Positions 17,981-25,537 of a DNA stretch of 64,000 nt are shown one piece after another. The translations under genes were made by a program, and so were the position numbers. Positions within the stretch are counted from its first letter, which is position 1; each line of letters opens with the position of its first letter. Source of the stretch: Bacteroidales bacterium (lineage in GTDB: Bacteria > Bacteroidota > Bacteroidia > Bacteroidales > F082); assembly GCA_028704385.1 (NCBI GenBank), contig JAQVLA010000001.1, positions 238,794 to 302,793 on the forward strand, given 5' to 3'. The notes beneath the pieces were generated by a model. The model saw only the letters and a program-made list of their open reading frames with translations, did not search any database and had not been told where the DNA came from.

Positions 17981-20119
17981 ATGAAAGCTTCATCTTCATC
18001 AAAAATACACTTAACTGTCGGCATTTTGGCCATAGCTATGATTTTAACTGCCTGCGATATGAAAAAAACAGTTGATCCGCGTGTGCAATCTCCCAATGGG
18101 AAAATTAAGGTGGAGCTTGTTTCGGGCAAGGCCGGTGAGTTGGGCTATCTTGTAAGGTTCGGGGACCAATTGCTTATAGATACTTCCTGGCTGGGTTTTG
18201 AGTTTAAAGATGAGGAGCCTTTGCTTAATCAGCTGGAAGTGAAAGAAGCAGAATTTTCCGAACTTAACGATAGCTGGGAGATGCCCTGGGGCGAGCAGCG
18301 TATGGTTCGTAATCATTACAATGAAATGCTGGTAATTGTAGTTGAACAATCTGAAGCTGCACGGCAGTTTCAGCTGCAGTTCAGGCTGTATGATGATGGT
18401 TTGGGTTTCAGGTATTTGTTTCCTGATTTACCCAACGATCAGGAGACCATCATCATGGACGAGCATACCCATTTCAACCTGACAGCTGATCATCAGGTAT
18501 GGTGGATTCCGGGCGACTGGGATATTTATGAGCACCTGTATCATCACACCAGGTTGAGTGAAATTGATGCTTTGGCTCTCAGAAGTCACAATGATCTGGC
18601 ACAAACACATATCCCTTTTAATGCGGTGAACACACCGGTAACCATGAAGACTGCCGAAGGAATTTACCTGAGCTTTCATGAGGCCAACCTGACTGACTAT
18701 GCCGATATGACCATTAAAATCGACACGAATAATTTCAATCTGGTGAGTGAGCTGGTTGGATCGGACAGGCTGGGCTATAAAGTAAAACGTACCGGTGCTT
18801 TCAACACACCCTGGCGCACCATTCAGATCAGCGAAACTGCTGCCGGACTGATAGATTCACGACTGATCGTTAACCTCAACGAGCCCAATCGCTTAGGCGA
18901 TGTGTCATGGTTTAAGCCCGCCAAGTATGTTGGCATCTGGTGGGATATGCATCTGGGAAGCAAAACCTGGGATTATGCTGCCACACAGGATATGAATTCC
19001 TTTGGTGGCCTTAAACCTCACGGAAAGCATGGAGCCACAACCGGATATGCCAAAGAACTGATTGATTTTGCTGCTGAAAACAATATCCATGCAATCCTGG
19101 TCGAGGGATGGAATACCGGATGGGAGCACTGGATTGGTTTTGAAGATCGCGAAGGCGTTTTCGACTTTGTGACTCCCTATCCCGATTACGATCTGGCCGA
19201 GGTGGTACGTTACGGCAAGTCGAAAGGGGTGGAGCTGATCATGCATCACGAAACCTCAGCAGCTGTGCGCACCTACGATCAGCAGATGGACACAGCTTAT
19301 CGGCTGATGGAATCGCTTGGCATCCACGCGGTGAAGACAGGTTATGTAGGCCAGATCATTCCAAAAGGCGAGTATCACCACGGACAATGGATGGTAAACC
19401 ATTATCACCGTGCCCTCGAAACCGCTGCCAGGTACAAAATTGCCATCAATGCCCACGAACCCATCAAAGCAACCGGTATCCGGCGCACCCTGCCCAATGC
19501 CATCTCGCGTGAAGGCTTGCGTGGACAAGAATTCAACGCTTGGGCTTCTGACGGAGGCAATCCGCCCAATCACCTGCCTACTGTGGCCTTTACGCGCATG
19601 TTGGCCGGCCCGATTGATTTTACACCCGGCATATTCAATATCAAGCTCGATCCCTGGAAACCCGATAATCAGGTGAACACCACCCTTTCGCACCAGCTGG
19701 CACTTTATGTAGTGATCTACAGCCCTATACAGATGGTTCCGGATTTGATTGAAGCCTACACCGATCACCCTGCTTTTCAGTTTATCCGCGATGTGGCTGT
19801 TGACTGGGAACAAAGCCTTACCCTCAACGGCGAGGTGGGTGAGTACGTTACAATTGTCCGTCAGCAAAGGGATTCAGACAATTGGTTTTTAGGGGCTATC
19901 ACCAATGAGGAAGCCCGCAAACTGGAAGTAAAGCTCGATTTTCTGGATGCCGGTACAACCTACGAAGCCCGGCTTTATCTTGATGCTGCCGATGCCCATT
20001 GGGATGAAAATCCAACGGCTTATAAGATCGTAAAACAGCAGCTGAAACAAGGCGACATCCTGAGTCTTGAACTTGCTCCCGGTGGAGGTGCAGCGGTTAG
20101 TCTGATGCCGGTGGAGTAG
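17981..20119 (+). CDS. glycoside hydrolase family 97 (SusB-like alpha-glucosidase), lipoprotein
   Basis: 712 residues from the ATG at 17981. The lipobox ILTAC puts the lipidated Cys at residue 25; no acidic/lysine surface-export motif follows (CDMKK), so it probably faces the periplasm. An N-terminal beta-sandwich precedes the TIM barrel (YVGIWWDMHLGSKTW begins it) and a small C-terminal beta domain. Acidic residues in VEGWNTGWEHWIG, HHETSA and AHEPIKATG match the glutamates of inverting GH97 enzymes such as SusB; the retaining alpha-galactosidase type has an Asp nucleophile instead. It likely releases glucose from alpha-glucans. No SusC/SusD pair is adjacent, so it is not in an obvious polysaccharide utilisation locus. 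Confidence 0.9.
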   Translation: MKASSSSKIHLTVGILAIAMILTACDMKKTVDPRVQSPNGKIKVELVSGKAGELGYLVRFGDQLLIDTSWLGFEFKDEEPLLNQLEVKEAEFSELNDSWEMPWGEQRMVRNHYNEMLVIVVEQSEAARQFQLQFRLYDDGLGFRYLFPDLPNDQETIIMDEHTHFNLTADHQVWWIPGDWDIYEHLYHHTRLSEIDALALRSHNDLAQTHIPFNAVNTPVTMKTAEGIYLSFHEANLTDYADMTIKIDTNNFNLVSELVGSDRLGYKVKRTGAFNTPWRTIQISETAAGLIDSRLIVNLNEPNRLGDVSWFKPAKYVGIWWDMHLGSKTWDYAATQDMNSFGGLKPHGKHGATTGYAKELIDFAAENNIHAILVEGWNTGWEHWIGFEDREGVFDFVTPYPDYDLAEVVRYGKSKGVELIMHHETSAAVRTYDQQMDTAYRLMESLGIHAVKTGYVGQIIPKGEYHHGQWMVNHYHRALETAARYKIAINAHEPIKATGIRRTLPNAISREGLRGQEFNAWASDGGNPPNHLPTVAFTRMLAGPIDFTPGIFNIKLDPWKPDNQVNTTLSHQLALYVVIYSPIQMVPDLIEAYTDHPAFQFIRDVAVDWEQSLTLNGEVGEYVTIVRQQRDSDNWFLGAITNEEARKLEVKLDFLDAGTTYEARLYLDAADAHWDENPTAYKIVKQQLKQGDILSLELAPGGGAAVSLMPVE

Positions 20120-20639
20120 GAGCGGGTGAGGTTTGAGGTGTTGGTATGGTTTTCGTTGTTGCTGTGGTTGGTATTGTTGCCCTTATTTAAGTTTATTTAA
20201 GCAAAGTGAAAAGGTTCTTATCAAGGCTTAGAAAGGACACAAAATACTTGTGCAAAAGAAGCAACTAATTCAAAAATGAATTGAACGGAAACCGATTACA
20301 AATTGTCCCCCCACTGGCGCGGATTTGCCTCAGTTAAGCCTGCCGAAATGCAATCGGTGTCCATCCACTAATAATAAACCCAAAACTCAAAGCTACTTTT
20401 CAGAACTCAAATCGAAGGCTTATAAAATTTCGTCAATGTGTGCATTCTTTTTGCTTGCCATGCGATCGGTTTTTATTGACAAAGGAGAGGTATTGGCAAT
20501 GGCTTCTTATTAATTTATAACTAGCAAATTTTCTTTGCTGTCGCACATTTGTAGTATCTTCTCATGCTTTATCCTGCTCACAAAGCATGTTTTCAGCATC
20601 AAGAAAAATCACGTACTTTTGCTTTAAAATCATTGGGGT
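20120..20639. other. 520-base gap with no supported gene; possible decayed repeat
   Basis: Between the GH97 gene and pdxA. A 62-codon ORF at 20325-20513 has no recognisable features and no ribosome site, and is not accepted. Near 20325-20375 the phrase GGCGCGGATTTGC, followed by an imperfect inverted match GCAATCGGTGTCC, resembles the small palindromic dispersed repeats of Bacteroidota (from memory), here degraded. The last 30 bases hold the pdxA promoter. Confidence 0.45.
20614..20621 (+). promoter_or_regulatory. -7 box for the pdxA-murF/alr transcript
   Basis: TACTTTTG, an exact TAnnTTTG match, 18 bases before the pdxA ATG at 20640; a GGGG stretch just before that ATG may act in ribosome binding. 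Confidence 0.55.
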
Positions 20640-21710
20640 ATGAAAGCAGAGAATAGAAGCGAACCGGAAAGTTTACGTTTTAAAATTGGGATCACTCATG
20701 GCGATTTCAACGGGATAGGTTATGAGGTGATACTCAAGGCGCTGGCAGATAATCGGATGCTTGAGCTGTTTGCTCCTGTCATCTACGGGCAGTCGAAAGT
20801 GGCCTCATTTTACAAAAAACACCTCAACCTGAATGATGTGCACCTCAACCTGGTGAAAGATGCTGATCAGGCTCATCCCAAAAGGATCAACATCGTAAAC
20901 TGTACCGAAAACGACCTGAAAATCGATATGGGTCAAAGCACGGAAGCAGCCGGCGAAGCGGCCTTTCAGGCACTTGAAATGGCGATGCATGACCATAAGC
21001 ATGGCAAGATTCATGCGCTGGTTACGGCTCCCATCAACAAACAAAATATACAGTCGAAGCAATTTAACTTTCCCGGACATACCGAATACCTGAGTGCTAA
21101 TTTTGGTAATACCGAACCACTGATGCTGATGGTTTGGAATGATTTGCGGGTTGGAACCCTCACAGGACATATGCCTTTGAAGGAAGTTCCGGCAAAGATC
21201 AATGAGGAGCTGATCATTCGTAAGATCAAGCTGTTACAAAAAAGTTTAATCGAAGATTTTGCTATTGGCAGGCCAAAAATTGCTGTGTTGGGGCTCAATC
21301 CACATGCCGGGGATGGCGGTTTGCTGGGGCGTGAAGAAATCGAAGTGATCAATCCTGCCCTGGAAAAGCTCAGGGCAGAAGGGGTGTTGGTTTTCGGGCC
21401 TTTTCCGGCTGATGGGTTTTTTGGCTCAGGAGCCTGGAAAAAATACAATGGCGTGATGGGCATGTATCACGATCAGGCTTTGGCACCCTTTAAAAGTATT
21501 GCTTTTGATGGTGGTGTAAACTTTACTGCCGGCTTACCACTTGTTCGCACTTCGCCTGCACATGGCACAGCGTATGAGCTGGCTGGTGAAAATATTGCCT
21601 CGGAAGAGTCGTTCAGACAAGCAATTTATCTCGCTATTGATGTCCTGAGAAATAGGACAGCCTTCGCTGAGATGACCCGCGACCCGCTTCCAACCAACAG
21701 AATTGACTAA
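20640..21710 (+). CDS. pdxA: 4-hydroxythreonine-4-phosphate dehydrogenase
   Basis: 356 residues. It has the metal and substrate motifs of PdxA: ITHGDFNGIGYEV at the N-terminus, ALVTAPINKQNI, FPGHTEYL, VLGLNPHAGDGGLLG, MYHDQALAPFK and the final RTSPAHGTAYELAG. His residues in PGHTEYL, LNPHAGD and MYHDQ are the metal ligands. It oxidises 4-phosphohydroxy-L-threonine with NAD in DXP-dependent vitamin B6 (PLP) synthesis. The gene is 5 bases upstream of murF-alr, whose racemase half needs PLP, so the pair is probably one operon. Confidence 0.95.
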   Translation: MKAENRSEPESLRFKIGITHGDFNGIGYEVILKALADNRMLELFAPVIYGQSKVASFYKKHLNLNDVHLNLVKDADQAHPKRINIVNCTENDLKIDMGQSTEAAGEAAFQALEMAMHDHKHGKIHALVTAPINKQNIQSKQFNFPGHTEYLSANFGNTEPLMLMVWNDLRVGTLTGHMPLKEVPAKINEELIIRKIKLLQKSLIEDFAIGRPKIAVLGLNPHAGDGGLLGREEIEVINPALEKLRAEGVLVFGPFPADGFFGSGAWKKYNGVMGMYHDQALAPFKSIAFDGGVNFTAGLPLVRTSPAHGTAYELAGENIASEESFRQAIYLAIDVLRNRTAFAEMTRDPLPTNRID

Positions 21711-21715
21711 GTACT

Positions 21716-24208
21716 GTGCTACACGAAAGTTATTCTATAACAAGTCTGGCCGGTATCATGCAGGGTAAAATCCTGTCTTACGGCCCTGCTGATCTCCAAA
21801 TAAGAGATGTGATTATCGATTCCCGTCAATTAATCACTGCAGAAGCCTGTCTTTTTTTTGCGCTGGTCACCAACCGAAACAACGGCCATAAATACATCCG
21901 TTCGCTCTACGACAAAGGCCTCAGGGCTTTTGCGGTGAGCCAGGATAATCCCGAATGGGAAAGCATGGATCAGGCTGCCTTTATTAAAGTGGATGATAGT
22001 CTGGAAGCCCTGCAAAGGCTGGCTGCATGGCATCGCCGGCAGTTTGATATTCCGGTAATTGGCATCACAGGATCCAACGGAAAAACGATAGTGAAGGAAT
22101 GGCTGTTTCAGCTTTTGAGTCCTGACAGGACAATCATCCGAAGCCCGAAAAGTTATAACTCGCAGATTGGTGTGCCGCTCTCGGTCTGGCAGATGGACAA
22201 ACAGCATCAGCTGGCCATTTTTGAGGCTGGTATCTCTGAACCCGACGAGATGGAGAAGCTCCAAAATATTATCAAACCCAGCATCGGGCTATTTACCAAT
22301 ATCGGGCAGGCGCATAGTGAAAACTTTATTCAGACAAATCAGAAGGTAGGCGAAAAACTGAAGCTGTTCACCAAAGTTGATATCCTGATTTATTGTGCGG
22401 ATCATGCCGACATCCAATCCGTTATTATCCGTTCCGAAATCCTGAGGAGTGTAAAAAGCTTTACCTGGAGCAGGAAAACTCAGGCTGATTTGCGTGTGAT
22501 GGCTCTCGAAAAATTTGAGCAGCACACAGCGATTACCGGTCAATACAAGGAAAAGGAGTTTAGGCTACAGATACCGTTCACGGATGAGGCTTCCATCGAA
22601 AACGCCCTCCATTGCTGGGCAGCTATGCTGGTGCTTGGCTATCAGCACGAAACCATCCAAAAGCGTATGTTTCAGCTGGCTCCTATTGCCATGCGCCTTG
22701 AGCTGAAATCGGGCATTAATAATTGTACTATCATCAACGACAGCTACAATTCGGATGTAAATTCCCTGGTGATAGCCCTTGACTTTATGGCGCAGCAAAA
22801 ACAACATCCCCAGAAAACCCTTATCCTTTCAGATATTTTGCAGAGCGGACGTAATGAGGTTGACCTGTACACTTATATTGCAAAGCTGGTAGAAGCCAAA
22901 GGTATTGATACACTTATTGGCATAGGTCCTGCCATCAGCCGGCAATCGGAACGTTTTAGCGGTAATAAATTGTTTTTTCAGTCCACCGCCGACTTCTTAC
23001 ATCATTATCCTTTTGCAGCTTTCAGTAATCAGACGATTTTGTTGAAGGGTGCACGTATCTTTGAGTTTGAGCAAATCAGCAAACAATTGCAGGAAAAGGC
23101 GCACGAAACTGTGCTTGAAATCAACCTGAACCATATGGTGCATAACCTTAACTTTTACCGTTCGCATCTGGATACCTCCATCAAGTTGATGGCAATGGTG
23201 AAAGCCTTTAGTTATGGCAGCGGAAGTTTTGAGGTGGCTAATGTATTGCAGTTTCACCGGCTCGATTATCTGGCTGTGGCTTATGCCGACGAAGGCGTTG
23301 AGCTGCGTAAGGCTGGTGTAAATCTTCCCATCATGGTGATGAGCCCCGAAGAGAATAGTTTTGATGCCATGATCAGGTATCAGCTGGAGCCGGAAGTTTT
23401 TAGTTTCAGAATATTGGATTTGCTCGAAGAAACGATTTCACGTACAGCTTTGCCTGCCAATAAACCGGTTCGAATCCATATCAAGCTTGATACGGGAATG
23501 CACCGGCTGGGTTTTTGTCCGGATCAGCTCGACACCTTGATCTCACGTTTGCAGGCTAACCCGATGTTACGGATTCAATCTGTTTTTTCGCATCTGGCGG
23601 CTAGTGATAAGCCTCAGTTTGACGTGTTCACGCGTGAGCAAATTACCCGTTTTGATCAATTGAGTGTGCAACTTCAAAAGGCTTTTCCATACGAGATAGC
23701 GAGGCATATTTTGAATACTTCCGGTATTATCCGTTTCCCAAATGCCGGATTCAACATGGTGCGTCTTGGAATTGGCCTTTACGGAGTGCCGGCCAATACT
23801 GCAGAGGAGGAGGGCCTGATGCCGGTGATTGCACTTAAGTCAACGATTTCGCAGATCAAAATGTTAAAATCCGGAGAGAGTGTGGGCTATAATCGGGCTA
23901 CGTTTGTTGATCAGCCTGTGAGACTTGGAATTGTTCCTGTGGGATATGCCGACGGCTTGCCGCGTCGCCTCGGAAACAGGCATGGCAATTTATGGGTTAA
24001 CGGTGAAAAGGTGCCAATTTTGGGTGATGTTTGCATGGATATGTGTATGATCGACCTCACCAATGTGGAGGCCGTTGAAGGCGATCCGGTAGTAGTCTTT
24101 GATGATGCTTTTAAGCTGAAACAGTTAGCGATAGCTGCTGAAACCATTCCTTACGAAATCCTTACCCGCATTTCGCGAAGGGTGAAAAGGGTGTATTTTC
24201 AAGAGTGA
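21716..24208 (+). CDS. MurF-alanine racemase fusion (UDP-MurNAc-tripeptide:D-Ala-D-Ala ligase / Alr)
   Basis: 830 residues with a GTG start 5 bases after pdxA. The N-terminal ~450 residues are MurF: the P-loop GITGSNGKTIVKEW and the Mur ligase NDSYNS block. The C-terminal ~370 are alanine racemase: PLP lysine in MAMVKAFSYGSG, catalytic Tyr in VGYNRATF, and LGDVCMDMCMIDL near the end. Alr makes D-Ala from L-Ala; MurF joins D-Ala-D-Ala to the muropeptide. This fusion is known in Bacteroidota, where it puts substrate supply and use in one protein. Both active sites look complete. Confidence 0.93.
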   Translation: MLHESYSITSLAGIMQGKILSYGPADLQIRDVIIDSRQLITAEACLFFALVTNRNNGHKYIRSLYDKGLRAFAVSQDNPEWESMDQAAFIKVDDSLEALQRLAAWHRRQFDIPVIGITGSNGKTIVKEWLFQLLSPDRTIIRSPKSYNSQIGVPLSVWQMDKQHQLAIFEAGISEPDEMEKLQNIIKPSIGLFTNIGQAHSENFIQTNQKVGEKLKLFTKVDILIYCADHADIQSVIIRSEILRSVKSFTWSRKTQADLRVMALEKFEQHTAITGQYKEKEFRLQIPFTDEASIENALHCWAAMLVLGYQHETIQKRMFQLAPIAMRLELKSGINNCTIINDSYNSDVNSLVIALDFMAQQKQHPQKTLILSDILQSGRNEVDLYTYIAKLVEAKGIDTLIGIGPAISRQSERFSGNKLFFQSTADFLHHYPFAAFSNQTILLKGARIFEFEQISKQLQEKAHETVLEINLNHMVHNLNFYRSHLDTSIKLMAMVKAFSYGSGSFEVANVLQFHRLDYLAVAYADEGVELRKAGVNLPIMVMSPEENSFDAMIRYQLEPEVFSFRILDLLEETISRTALPANKPVRIHIKLDTGMHRLGFCPDQLDTLISRLQANPMLRIQSVFSHLAASDKPQFDVFTREQITRFDQLSVQLQKAFPYEIARHILNTSGIIRFPNAGFNMVRLGIGLYGVPANTAEEEGLMPVIALKSTISQIKMLKSGESVGYNRATFVDQPVRLGIVPVGYADGLPRRLGNRHGNLWVNGEKVPILGDVCMDMCMIDLTNVEAVEGDPVVVFDDAFKLKQLAIAAETIPYEILTRISRRVKRVYFQE

Positions 24209-24213
24209 GACTT

Positions 24214-25254
24214 TTAAGTATGCCTTTGGTTTGGTTCCCTGAGTAATGACAAATCAACCCGCGAATAATACCCGATCATTTGCATGATATTTTTTAATTT
24301 TTCCATATCGCAGATGAGTTGATTTCTCTTGTATTCCTTAACAGCGAATGTATTCTTTGTGAACCTTTCGTTCTTTTCAAGACAGTCAAGGCAAACCAAC
24401 CCTCTTATGATGATCAGACTCATATACCGCATAAAGTATCGTTTATTTTTCGATTTAAATGTGGTTTGTCCGAGCAGCCTGGAGGTTTCATGCATGAGGT
24501 TAAAAAAAGTATGTCGGATATTACTTATGTTTTGTGCAGTAGTTACAAGGGTCGAAATATTGTTTTGACGGTCTTTGTAAACATCAAAAATATCATTTTC
24601 CAGTTGTAGCAGCTGACCCAGCGCACACAGCATTTTTTCTTCACTTTTTGAGCAAAGTTCATCAAGTGCCGCGCGATAAAAAAGAAGCGACATACTTCCT
24701 TTCAGATAAGTAATGGCACTTATTTCGTGTGCTGACAGATTTGCCTCCTGTTGTTTTTTACTCCTGAGCTGCGATTCAAAGACCTCCATAGCAGCTTGTT
24801 TGATCAAAGCAGGGTTTTGTGCATGTTCAAGGGCAAGCTTATAAAACCGGATAAAAAGCAGTTCTCTTAAATTTTGTGCTGCAGGTTCAACCGGATTTAA
24901 AGTTAATTCCCGGATATGGCCTTCTGAGGTGTTTAAGTCATCAAAAAAATCATCGTATAATCCTGTTGCCGCACCTAAATAAGTGAGGGCAAGCCGTTCG
25001 TTATTTTTTAATGAACCATTTCTCAGCAGATAAAAACCTTCTCCCAGTACGGCAGGAACCGCAAAACCATAATAATGTCTTATTTTCTTTAATTCTAAAG
25101 GCGTTATTTCATCAGTTATTTGGCTTTCTACATCCTTTAAATGTGGTTCTAAATGCCTTGAAATGAATCTTTTTTGAATCCGGAAAGCTTTTAGCATGAA
25201 AAGAATGATGCCTGGCAGATGCAGTAGGTTATTGACTTGATTATGTATTTTCAA
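24214..25254 (-). CDS. class I isoprenoid synthase-like protein
   Basis: 346 residues, almost entirely helical. Two metal-binding motifs stand at the expected spacing: DDFFDD at 101-106 (DDxxD type) and NDIFDVYKD at 220-228 (NDxxD type), 119 residues apart. This is the arrangement of class I prenyltransferases and terpene synthases, which bind a prenyl diphosphate through Mg ions. It is not close to canonical polyprenyl diphosphate synthases: no GKxxR motif at the N-terminus was found. The product is unknown. Upstream on the same strand are a 60-aa membrane protein and a T9SS cargo gene, with gaps of 65 and 35 bases, so they may share a transcript. Confidence 0.7.
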   Translation of the reverse strand: MKIHNQVNNLLHLPGIILFMLKAFRIQKRFISRHLEPHLKDVESQITDEITPLELKKIRHYYGFAVPAVLGEGFYLLRNGSLKNNERLALTYLGAATGLYDDFFDDLNTSEGHIRELTLNPVEPAAQNLRELLFIRFYKLALEHAQNPALIKQAAMEVFESQLRSKKQQEANLSAHEISAITYLKGSMSLLFYRAALDELCSKSEEKMLCALGQLLQLENDIFDVYKDRQNNISTLVTTAQNISNIRHTFFNLMHETSRLLGQTTFKSKNKRYFMRYMSLIIIRGLVCLDCLEKNERFTKNTFAVKEYKRNQLICDMEKLKNIMQMIGYYSRVDLSLLREPNQRHT

Positions 25255-25319
25255 GGAGCAATAATTGTTAAGTGTAGATTATAAAAACCAGATTATAGGC
25301 TTTCGTGTGCTGTTGAAGT

Positions 25320-25502
25320 TTACATTCCCAGGCTTTTCATGGTTTCATAAACCAGAAAACCCGGCCACAGAATTGCTTTCAGAACACCGAAAGCTCCCAT
25401 CCAAAAACTGCCTGCCGTGCTGATGTAATAGATCAATGCACCAATCATACCGAGTCCGTAAACGCCTCCATTGTCGGGGCCAATTTGTCTTTTTGATTCC
25501 AT
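25320..25502 (-). CDS. 60-residue conserved-type membrane protein
   Basis: Short protein, rich in glycine and aromatics, with two hydrophobic segments (GMIGALIYYISTAGSFWMG and AFGVLKAILWPGFLVYETM). Small proteins with the same YGLGxIGA...FWMG...WPxFLVYE pattern occur, as far as I recall, in many bacteria without an assigned function. It starts 35 bases after the stop of the T9SS cargo gene. The ORF is too short for statistics, but the composition is clearly membrane-like and not a shadow of another gene. Confidence 0.7.
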   Translation of the reverse strand: MESKRQIGPDNGGVYGLGMIGALIYYISTAGSFWMGAFGVLKAILWPGFLVYETMKSLGM

Positions 25503-25537
25503 ATTGTTGAATTTTATTGTGAATAAAAGAACGGATA

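Noticed and set aside
19256-19867. 203-codon minus-strand ORF
   Set aside because: Shadow of the GH97 gene, whose catalytic motifs are on the plus strand.
20325-20513. 62-codon ORF before pdxA
   Set aside because: No ribosome site, no recognisable features and a composition like intergenic DNA.
20120-20639. riboswitch or structured leader upstream of pdxA
   Set aside because: The -7 box lies only 18 bases from the start codon, which leaves no room for a leader structure.
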